Assembly (NCBI GenBank): GCA_019416685.1
Contig: DXWV01000090.1
Location: forward strand, 1 to 18,876
Length of the DNA: 18,876 nucleotides
Source: Bacteroides sp.
GTDB lineage: Bacteria; Bacteroidota; Bacteroidia; Bacteroidales; Bacteroidaceae
Direction: 5' to 3'
Under the pieces are notes generated by a model that searched no databases, was not told where the DNA came from, and saw only the letters and a list, made by a program, of their open reading frames with translations. Made by a program: the position numbers and the translations under genes. The stretch's first letter is position 1. The number at the start of each line of letters is the position of its first letter. Shown here one piece after another: positions 13,498 to 18,876 of this stretch.

Positions 13498-15903
13498 TCA
13501 AAAGTCAATCAGTAGTCTGACGTTGATTTGACGAGATGTAAGGTAATTGGGCACTGCAAACTGGTTATTGTGCACATCAGTCACCCAATAATAGGAGTTA
13601 ACGTTGCTGATATTGAGCAAATTGAAAACGTCCAATCCTAGCCACATACTACGAATATTGCGTCCGAATCCGGTTTTGTGCTTGTCTGTATTGTCTATCA
13701 AAACACGAGACATACCAATGTCTACACGGCGGTAGGAAGGCGTACGGAATACGGCTTCTTCACGTCCGCTGTGGGGAGGTCCGAAGGGAAGTCCTCCGGC
13801 AAGAGTACCTTTGAGATTCATTTTCCATTTTGTACTTCCCGGAAAGTAATCAGTGAAGTAGAGCGAGAGATTATATCGCTGGTCGGTAGGGCGGGGGAGC
13901 CATTTGCCGTTTATCTTTTCTTCAGTTTTCATTATTGAGAATGTGAGCCAGGAATCAGTTCCGGGTACAAATTCTCCAAACAGTTTCATATCGAGCCCTG
14001 TTGCATAACCGTTTGCCATATTACGTCCGTAGTAACTGACGCGGACGTTATCAACATTATAAGGAATAAGATTGCTAAGCGCTTTATAGTATACCTCTGC
14101 CGTAAATTTGAACGGACGTCCTACAGCCCGGAAGCTATAATCAGTTCCGGCAACAAAATGTATGGAACGCTGTGATTTGATATCCTTGTTGAGTGTGACG
14201 GTTGCCATTCCGTTTACCATAGTCGTATCACGGAATTCTTTATAAAAAGGAGCTTGATAATATACACCTGCTGCTACCCGGATTGTAAATTTTTCATTAA
14301 ATTTCGGGATAAGTGCAAGTGAGGCTCTTGGGCTTACGATAAATTCTTTGTTCCAGTTCCAATAACTTCCACGGATTCCTGCTGTAAGAGTGAATAGCCC
14401 TGCTCCTGTCTGAAATTTATAGCTATCTTGTGCATAAAGAGAGAAACGGCTACTATTGATATCATTTTTGGAGGAGAGACTGTAGATTAACTCCGGTCCG
14501 TCCGGAACCTGTGGCAATGAGTATCCGGCAGAGTCACGCATTTCCCACTCACGTAGTTTATCTTTGATACGTTCAGTCTTTAATTCCAATCCCCATTGGA
14601 TGGCGTGATGTTTGATACGGTGGCGTCCGGTGAAGGCGTAGCTTTGTACATTGGCATTAAGATAGTTACGGGCGTGCTCCATATATGTACCTACACCTAT
14701 TGTTTCACCTGTTTCGGCATCAGTATCTTCTCCTGACGAGTCGAGTTCGTTGAGCCAGTATTGTCCGCTGATGTCATAAGTTTCCTGCTCTTTTGTTTGG
14801 AAAGCAGAAGCCTGGAAGGTCAGGTTGTTATTCTCGTCAAAGTTATACGTAACATTGGCGGCACCAAAAAAAGTACGGAAAAGGTCTCGTTCTTGTCCGT
14901 CAAAGTATACTTTGAATTCGCGTGCAGATTCTAATGTTCCGAATCGTGTAGTACGGTCCTCAGGTTGAAAGATGTACTTGTTTTCAGATATATTTCCGAT
15001 AAATCCTACTTCCCATCTTTTACTTGGTCTCCAACTTATAAATGTCTGATAATCTATGAACTGTGGATCATACTCTCCTTTTGTATCCAGTGTTCCCAGT
15101 AAGTAACGGTTACTTTTGTACCGGATACTGTTGGTCCATGAAAATTTCTTATTGCCAAAACCTGCATAAGCCGAAACTCCCAGTAAACTGAATGCTCCTG
15201 TTGCTTCAAAACGCTCTGGCTTTTTATAGGTGATATCCAGTACAGATGACATTTTGTCTCCGTATCGTGCTTCGTATCCACCCGATGAAAAACCTACACT
15301 CTCCACCATATCCGGATTGATAAAGCTTAACCCTTCCTGTTGTCCGGAACGTACCAGCAACGGGCGGTAAACTTCTACTCCGTTCACATAAACCATGTTC
15401 TCGTCAAAGCTTCCTCCACGTACATTATATTGAGAACTCAGCTCATTGTTTGAACTTACTCCGGCTTGTGTTGCAATGATCGACTCGATATTTCCTCCTG
15501 ATGCATCCGGCATCAGTTTATTGGCTTTCATATCTATCTGCTGTACAGTGCTGGTTTGCCGGCGGCTTTCTGTAATGGTTACCTCTCCCAGTTCGTATCC
15601 CAGAGCAGGCAGGGTCATATTGATACTGATATTTCCCTGTGGGTTTACCAATACACGTTTCCGGGTGTTATATCCTATCATTGAATATATCACCGTTACT
15701 GTATCTTTTGACGTGAATTTAAGTGAATATTTCCCTTTCAGGTTACTGACAGTACCAATAGCTGTTCCCTCTATACGTACGGTAGCCAGTTCTACGGGTT
15801 CTCCGTTTTCATCAGTAATGACACCTCCTATCTTGACCTGTTGAGCCAGAACGGGGAAAGTGAATAGTAAAAATAAAAATAGATTTGAGAGACGCTTATT
15901 CAT
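13498..15903 (-). CDS. TonB-dependent outer-membrane receptor
   Basis: This 801-aa outer-membrane beta-barrel transporter has a signal peptide (1-20, cut near LAQ). A CarboxypepD-reg-like domain follows (about 24-98, VKIGGVITDENGEPVELATV) and then the TonB plug (about 115-228, with SSQYNVRGGSFDENMVYVNG and GFSSGGYEARYGDKMSSVLD). The barrel extends to the end and closes with the terminal aromatic motif LLIDF. No SusD-like lipoprotein, lipase, heme or siderophore gene is adjacent, so the substrate is unknown. The size and the absence of a partner make it unlike a glycan SusC. It follows the FemAB-like gene by 43 nt with no promoter consensus between, suggesting co-transcription. Confidence 0.93.
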   Translation of the reverse strand: MNKRLSNLFLFLLFTFPVLAQQVKIGGVITDENGEPVELATVRIEGTAIGTVSNLKGKYSLKFTSKDTVTVIYSMIGYNTRKRVLVNPQGNISINMTLPALGYELGEVTITESRRQTSTVQQIDMKANKLMPDASGGNIESIIATQAGVSSNNELSSQYNVRGGSFDENMVYVNGVEVYRPLLVRSGQQEGLSFINPDMVESVGFSSGGYEARYGDKMSSVLDITYKKPERFEATGAFSLLGVSAYAGFGNKKFSWTNSIRYKSNRYLLGTLDTKGEYDPQFIDYQTFISWRPSKRWEVGFIGNISENKYIFQPEDRTTRFGTLESAREFKVYFDGQERDLFRTFFGAANVTYNFDENNNLTFQASAFQTKEQETYDISGQYWLNELDSSGEDTDAETGETIGVGTYMEHARNYLNANVQSYAFTGRHRIKHHAIQWGLELKTERIKDKLREWEMRDSAGYSLPQVPDGPELIYSLSSKNDINSSRFSLYAQDSYKFQTGAGLFTLTAGIRGSYWNWNKEFIVSPRASLALIPKFNEKFTIRVAAGVYYQAPFYKEFRDTTMVNGMATVTLNKDIKSQRSIHFVAGTDYSFRAVGRPFKFTAEVYYKALSNLIPYNVDNVRVSYYGRNMANGYATGLDMKLFGEFVPGTDSWLTFSIMKTEEKINGKWLPRPTDQRYNLSLYFTDYFPGSTKWKMNLKGTLAGGLPFGPPHSGREEAVFRTPSYRRVDIGMSRVLIDNTDKHKTGFGRNIRSMWLGLDVFNLLNISNVNSYYWVTDVHNNQFAVPNYLTSRQINVRLLIDF

Positions 15904-15946
15904 ATCCGCTATCGTTGCCTAATGAGATAATAACGGAAAAATCACT

Positions 15947-16933
15947 CTAAACGTATATCTTGGTAAATAAATTATTCAGCCACGCCCATCGGAAACGGAA
16001 CCAACGGCGCGTGCTACTCTGCTTTCCGCCGAAGCGAAGAACGAAATCACGATACCCGTGCTTTTTGAAAGGAAGCCCTACGTCCATGAACTCCAAATGC
16101 CGGTATCCACGTTCGTATGCGTCTTTTAGTACCATCCATACCGCCAAAATACCAGGGTATTGCAATGCATATGTTTTTCGCATTCCTCCCGAGAACCACA
16201 AGTAAGCACTGTCTCCCGAATAGATACAAGCAGCCCCACCAATGATTTTCTCTTTATATCGCACAATGAAAATCTTTCCCTGATCGCTATGCATCAATCT
16301 TTCTTCCATGTGGCGAAAGAATTCGATGTGAGGAAAATGCTTACGTATATGCGATGAGTATATTTTATACAACATGTGTGAGAATTCCTGTATTTCTTCT
16401 ACCGAGTGTGCTTCTTCCACTTTGGCTCCGTTTCTGAGTCCTTTCTTTATTTGCCGGATTCGTGAAGGGCTGAACCGCTCTTCTACTGTTTTTTGGCTAT
16501 GCAATGAATTGCGTACCCGCAGCCAGTTGATGGGGAAGTATCCGTTTGCCCTGAAATGTTTGTATCCGAATAGTGCATTATCCAGGTTGCGAAATTCTAT
16601 CATAAAAGAATCCCGGAGTACTTCCGTGGTGAGATGTTCCAGCATTTCTCCGAATATAGCTTCTTTGTTGGTGGTATCTTCCAACAGATATTCTCCTGTG
16701 CCATAGACTTCACAACGACGAACGATAGAGGGAGGAAAGAGCCTTTTGTTAGTACGTATCCCTGCAAGTAGCCTGGCTATTGGTTTCCCGTTATCAGTTG
16801 CCACGATAAACACCGGCGCATATCCTGGTGTTGCTTCATATATCAGAAACAACTCCTTGGAGTGAAATGTATTTTTTCCCGGTAACTCGGGAATTTCACT
16901 CCCGCGGTAATATGTAGTAAGTTTTAAGGGCAT
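15947..16933 (-). CDS. FemAB/GNAT-like acyltransferase
   Basis: This 328-aa cytoplasmic protein of the FemAB-like branch of the GNAT fold includes enzymes that transfer aminoacyl or acyl groups to cell-wall or lipid precursors. The N-terminal part has LIYEATPGYAPVFIVATDNG, the centre has SPSRIRQIKKGLRNGAKVEE, and the C-terminal GNAT-like core has GKIFIVRYKEKIIGGAACIY and AYLWFSGGMRKTYALQYPGI, followed by GYRHLEFMDVGLPFKKHGY. These fit PF13480-type acetyltransferases common in Bacteroidetes. The real acceptor is not known. A near-perfect promoter ends only 7 nt before the ATG, so the message may be leaderless. The gene is divergent from the carbonic anhydrase gene. Confidence 0.82.
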   Translation of the reverse strand: MPLKLTTYYRGSEIPELPGKNTFHSKELFLIYEATPGYAPVFIVATDNGKPIARLLAGIRTNKRLFPPSIVRRCEVYGTGEYLLEDTTNKEAIFGEMLEHLTTEVLRDSFMIEFRNLDNALFGYKHFRANGYFPINWLRVRNSLHSQKTVEERFSPSRIRQIKKGLRNGAKVEEAHSVEEIQEFSHMLYKIYSSHIRKHFPHIEFFRHMEERLMHSDQGKIFIVRYKEKIIGGAACIYSGDSAYLWFSGGMRKTYALQYPGILAVWMVLKDAYERGYRHLEFMDVGLPFKKHGYRDFVLRFGGKQSSTRRWFRFRWAWLNNLFTKIYV

Positions 16934-16940
16934 CTTGTGG

Positions 16941-16972
16941 CAAATTTACATCTTTTTATTTATCTTTTCAAC
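16941..16972 (-). promoter_or_regulatory. Promoter of FemAB-like gene
   Basis: On the minus strand GTTG (16972-16969), 20 nt, then TAAATTTG (16948-16941) matches the Bacteroides pattern. The -7 element ends 7 nt before the ATG, leaving almost no leader. Confidence 0.7.
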
Positions 16973-16990
16973 AAGAAAGACGATTGTTTT

Positions 16991-17023
16991 GTTGTAACAT
17001 AATGCAGATGTTTATTACATTTG
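16991..17023 (+). promoter_or_regulatory. Promoter of carbonic anhydrase gene
   Basis: GTTG (16991-16994), 21 nt, then TACATTTG (17016-17023) fits the Bacteroides consensus. Transcription would start near 17029, about 23 nt before the ATG. It is back-to-back with the promoter of the divergent acyltransferase gene. Confidence 0.75.
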
Positions 17024-17051
17024 TCATAACATTTAGAAATTCGCTAAAATT

Positions 17052-17594
17052 ATGGTAGAAGAAATTATTGCTTTTAACAAACAGTTTGTAGAGAATAAGG
17101 GATATGAAAAATATATAACTAATAAATACCCCGATAAGAAACTTGCTATTCTCTCTTGCATGGACACCCGTTTGACAGAATTACTTCCTGCCGCTCTTGG
17201 TCTGAAAAATGGTGATGCAAAAATAATAAAGAATGCCGGGGCTGTTATTTCCCATCCTTTCGGGAGTGTTATACGTAGTTTACTGGTTGCCATTTATGAA
17301 CTTGGCGTAGAGGAAATTATGGTTATAGCTCATTCCGATTGTGGAGCTCATCACATGGATAGTGAGGAGATTCTTGAACGCATGAAAGCCCGGGGTATTC
17401 GTGAGGATCTGATCGATATGATTCACTTTTGCGGTGTTGATTTTCATTCCTGGTTGGGTGGTTTTGATGATACGGAGAAGTCTGTATGTGAAACTGTTGA
17501 TTCTATTGTACGCCATCCTCTGATACCTTCTGATGTTCGTGTTCATGGTTTCATTATTGATTCACTCACCGGAAAACTTACGCAGATTGTATAA
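17052..17594 (+). CDS. Beta-class carbonic anhydrase
   Basis: This 180-aa cytoplasmic zinc enzyme interconverts CO2 and bicarbonate. Zinc ligands are Cys36 in SCMDTR (35-40), His94 and Cys97 in AHSDCGAHH (93-101). The Asp38-Arg40 dyad gates the active site. The NAGAVIS segment (61-67) is also conserved. It is shorter than plant-type or Can-type beta enzymes and resembles the compact clade containing mycobacterial Rv1284. Bicarbonate supply matters to Bacteroides, which fix CO2 on phosphoenolpyruvate in the succinate/propionate route, so a metabolic link to the neighbouring decarboxylase operon is plausible but inferred. The last 17 nt overlap the 3' end of a convergent small gene. Confidence 0.93.
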   Translation: MVEEIIAFNKQFVENKGYEKYITNKYPDKKLAILSCMDTRLTELLPAALGLKNGDAKIIKNAGAVISHPFGSVIRSLLVAIYELGVEEIMVIAHSDCGAHHMDSEEILERMKARGIREDLIDMIHFCGVDFHSWLGGFDDTEKSVCETVDSIVRHPLIPSDVRVHGFIIDSLTGKLTQIV

Positions 17595-17763
17595 AAAAAG
17601 GCAGAGCCTTATCGCCTGCCTTCATCTTTTTGCGGTTATATACTTTTTTTGATTGGTGTACCCGTTTATAACAAATGGGGTGACCATACTTCTCAATTTC
17701 AGCCTCACGGCTGGCTTTACGATTCGCTTTGATGTAATCGTCTTGTGTTATTCGATTTTTCAT
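17578..17763 (-). CDS. Conserved Bacteroidetes small basic protein, function unknown
   Basis: This 61-aa Lys/Arg-rich protein begins MKNRITQDDYIKANRKASRE. Its centre has GHPICYKRVHQSKKVYNRKK (29-48), and it ends LPFFIQSA. From memory, similar short proteins with a DxxYIKAxRKASRE start and a KVYxRKK centre are common hypothetical proteins in Bacteroides. There is no membrane segment or known domain. The basic charge suggests RNA or DNA contact, which is inference only. The ATG at 17763 is preferred over the in-frame TTG at 17799 because a TATCTTTG promoter element lies between them. The 3' end overlaps the carbonic anhydrase gene by 17 nt, tail to tail, and contains that gene's terminator. Confidence 0.75.
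   Translation of the reverse strand: MKNRITQDDYIKANRKASREAEIEKYGHPICYKRVHQSKKVYNRKKMKAGDKALPFFIQSA
17598..17631 (+). terminator. Terminator of carbonic anhydrase gene
   Basis: A 7-bp stem (AAGGCAG / CTGCCTT) with an 11-nt loop is followed by CATCTTTTT. It starts 3 nt after the carbonic anhydrase stop and lies inside the coding sequence of the convergent 61-aa gene. Confidence 0.6.
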
Positions 17764-17785
17764 AATGATAATTTGTTTATCAGCA

Positions 17786-17793
17786 CAAAGATA
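17786..17793 (-). promoter_or_regulatory. -7 element of 61-aa small gene
   Basis: Minus-strand TATCTTTG is a full match to TAnnTTTG, placed 22 nt before the ATG. No clear TTTG sits at the right distance. Another TATCTTTG occurs at 17875-17868. Confidence 0.5.
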
Positions 17794-17956
17794 ATGCAAA
17801 CCGAGGGCAGAATAAAATCAACAAGTTCATTTTTTATGCCAAGGTGCAGCTTATCTTCATTTTTAAGCAAAGATACGGATTTTATTTCAAATTTAATAAT
17901 CTCTTCCAGCGTTGAACCGATGTGCCTTCCAAGAGTAATTGATAGCATGTAAATAC

Positions 17957-17998
17957 AAAAACTCCCGGCAAGTTCTCTTTTGTAGAACCACCGGGAGC
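17957..17998 (-). terminator. Terminator of HU-like/smalltalk transcript
   Basis: On the minus strand CTCCCGG pairs with CCGGGAG and GTTCT with AGAAC further in, followed at once by five T. It lies 28 nt after the smalltalk stop and ends that transcript. Confidence 0.85.
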
Positions 17999-18026
17999 TT
18001 TCTTTGTTCAATTATCGTCTTTTATT

Positions 18027-18121
18027 TCAGAACGTCATTGCCTGACCACCAATTACTCCTGCAATGGCACTGGCTACTGCAATAATCACTTTCAGAATCG
18101 TACTCCAAACCGTTTTTTCAT
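18027..18121 (-). pseudogene. Smalltalk micro-protein gene, frame broken at A-tract
   Basis: The minus strand from 18113 to the TGA at 18029-18027 encodes a typical 'smalltalk' core: TVWSTILKVIIAVASAIAG and then VIGGQAMTF. This family of about 30-aa single-helix proteins is known in Bacteroidetes, usually beside an HU-like gene. The expected ATG at 18121-18119 is out of frame with this core by one base: ATG is followed by six A, and seven would give MKK joined directly to TVWS. As it stands, the ATG frame stops after 9 codons. The cause could be a true frameshift, a sequencing error in a homopolymer, polymerase slippage, or an ATT start in the core frame (18124). The function of the family is unknown. 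Confidence 0.72.
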
Positions 18122-18173
18122 AAATCTCTTTCTAAATTATCAATAATACATAAAAGCTTCAAATACCGCGCAG

Positions 18174-18208
18174 CCAACTTTCAACTCTCGATTTTCAACT
18201 CTCAACTA
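18174..18208. repeat. Heptamer tandem repeat (TCAACTC type)
   Basis: Five 7-nt units stand head to tail: CCAACTT, TCAACTC, TCGATTT, TCAACTC, TCAACTA. It lies between the smalltalk gene and the HU-like gene and overlaps the last codon positions of the HU-like stop. Arrays of this AACTCTC type recur in Bacteroides intergenic DNA in my memory. The unit is unrelated in sequence to the other two arrays in this window. Confidence 0.75.
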
Positions 18209-18682
18209 AACCGATGGATCCTCACCTTCTCCTTCATTTCCTCCGCCATTGTTATCAATACCCTTCTTCATCAAGTCGGCATGTGCAAATGACAATCCCT
18301 GAGTCAGTGCACGGGTAGTACCCACTGCTATCGGACGGAAATATTCAGGAGTAAACTGACACTGTACCGATGTAATTTGATTAGGATTCACCTTATCTTC
18401 TGTTTCTACCCCTTTACCTTGCGAACGGACCTTCATTGTAAAAGTTCCCAGCCCCTCAAGACGCACTGTATAGCAGTCCAACAGATATCTACGCATTACC
18501 GAAAGCAAGTTCCGTACCACATTCTGCACATCACCCGGTGTCAGTGAAGCCTTTTCGGCAATCTCCTCTGCCAAGGTTTGTGTATTAATCCTTTTCTTCA
18601 TCTTCACCAAAGACGGATGCCATGTTTTCACTCCGGCTTTGTTGGCTTTACTGGTTTGTATTCCCTTATAAAATAAAGGCAT
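18206..18682 (-). CDS. HU-like DNA-binding protein
   Basis: This 158-aa protein is of the Bacteroidetes HU-like class. The HU/IHF fold spans about 31-125: RINTQTLAEEIAEKASLTPG (31-50) forms the dimer helices and VRLEGLGTFTMKVRSQG (73-89) the beta arm start. A family-specific N-terminus, MPLFYKGIQTSKANKAGVKT, precedes it. The C-terminal tail is Gly/Glu-rich (GGGNEGEGEDPSV). This type is longer than true HU (90 aa) and often stands next to a smalltalk gene and an amidase gene in Bacteroides. No amidase follows here. A strong Shine-Dalgarno fixes the start, and a TTTG-N19-CATCTTTG promoter lies upstream. Its DNA targets are unknown. Confidence 0.88.
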   Translation of the reverse strand: MPLFYKGIQTSKANKAGVKTWHPSLVKMKKRINTQTLAEEIAEKASLTPGDVQNVVRNLLSVMRRYLLDCYTVRLEGLGTFTMKVRSQGKGVETEDKVNPNQITSVQCQFTPEYFRPIAVGTTRALTQGLSFAHADLMKKGIDNNGGGNEGEGEDPSV

Positions 18683-18687
18683 AATTA

Positions 18688-18692
18688 CCTCC
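18688..18692 (-). promoter_or_regulatory. Strong Shine-Dalgarno of HU-like gene
   Basis: AAGGAGG lies 5 nt before the ATG on the minus strand. Genes elsewhere in this window lack such a site, so it stands out and confirms the start at 18682. Confidence 0.8.
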
Positions 18693-18733
18693 TTTTTTTA
18701 ATGTTACCAATCGTTTTTTTCATTCACTCTTTT

Positions 18734-18743
18734 GTTGATCAAC
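18734..18743. promoter_or_regulatory. Perfect 10-bp palindrome at HU-like start site
   Basis: GTTGATCAAC is self-complementary and lies at the predicted transcription start of the HU-like gene, between two divergent genes. It could be an operator, but short palindromes also occur by chance. Confidence 0.3.
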
Positions 18744-18747
18744 ATTG

Positions 18748-18778
18748 CAAAGATGGAGGTTTATTCTAAGCCTTCAAA
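18748..18778 (-). promoter_or_regulatory. Promoter of HU-like gene
   Basis: On the minus strand TTTG (18778-18775), 19 nt, then CATCTTTG (18755-18748), one mismatch from TAnnTTTG. It gives a leader of about 60 nt. Confidence 0.6.
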
Positions 18779-18797
18779 GTAAAAAGGAGTCTGCTGA

Positions 18798-18876
18798 ATG
18801 ATTCACGACATGTCTATTTTATGTAAGCATCCGATAAAGTACACTATAAAAAATGGCTGTATCTCCTTTCCTGGTA
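18798..18876 (+). CDS. Start of a divergent gene, cut by window edge
   Basis: The frame is open from ATG 18798 to the end (26 codons): MIHDMSILCKHPIKYTIKNG and onwards. AAGGAG at 18784-18789 is a good Shine-Dalgarno 8 nt before the ATG. In Bacteroides a primase/VapE-like or related gene often stands divergent to this HU-like gene, but 26 residues are too few to assign a family, so no function is claimed. Confidence 0.45.
   Translation, partial: MIHDMSILCKHPIKYTIKNGCISFPG

Noticed and set aside
17764..17799. TTG start extending the 61-aa small protein by 12 residues
   Set aside because: The extension overlaps the TATCTTTG promoter element; the ATG gives the family-like start.
17760..18011. 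83-codon minus-strand open frame before the small gene
   Set aside because: It runs through a strong terminator hairpin, overlaps the start of the next gene and has no family-like features.

Overview
The window looks like a chromosomal segment of a gut Bacteroides or a close relative such as Phocaeicola. Three things point there. Many genes have the Bacteroidetes promoter pattern (TTTG or GTTG about 19-21 nt before TAnnTTTG) and lack Shine-Dalgarno sequences. A succinate-to-propionate methylmalonyl-CoA decarboxylase operon is present. The Bacteroides-type HU-like gene sits next to a 'smalltalk' micro-protein. The species is not determined. I saw no rRNA, tRNA, CRISPR array or intact insertion sequence.

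Layout. The left part holds ribosomal protein L31 type B (minus), a secreted endonuclease/exonuclease/phosphatase-family protein (plus) and class II fructose-bisphosphate aldolase (plus, with a clear promoter and terminator). A 434-bp stretch follows that has a promoter-like signal but no convincing gene. Next is a minus-strand drug-efflux operon: a MarR regulator, an EmrA-like membrane-fusion protein and an EmrB-like 14-helix MFS pump. A long inverted repeat overlaps its promoter. Then comes a stand-alone SusA-like GH13 amylase/neopullulanase (minus) with a LacI-family-like operator about 93 bp upstream of its start.

From 13.4 down to 8.7 kb, on the minus strand, is the methylmalonyl-CoA decarboxylase operon: methylmalonyl-CoA epimerase, carboxyltransferase (mmdA-like), a lamin-tail/OadG fusion subunit, the biotin carrier subunit and the Na+-pumping beta subunit. 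Together they would epimerise and decarboxylate methylmalonyl-CoA to propionyl-CoA and export Na+. Upstream on the same strand are a TonB-dependent receptor without a SusD partner and a FemAB/GNAT-like acyltransferase. The acyltransferase is divergent from a beta-class carbonic anhydrase.

The right end has a 61-aa Bacteroidetes small protein whose 3' end overlaps the carbonic anhydrase gene. Beyond it are a frameshifted 'smalltalk' micro-gene, an HU-like DNA-binding protein with an unusually strong Shine-Dalgarno, and the start of a divergent gene cut by the window edge.

The most interesting points are: the lamin-tail/OadG fusion in the sodium pump; the smalltalk frame broken at a six-A tract; three unrelated intergenic arrays built from 7-8 nt units, two of them folding as dyads; the MarR operator; the LacI-type site before an orphan amylase; and an apparently leaderless acyltransferase gene. 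No wholly new multigene system is evident.
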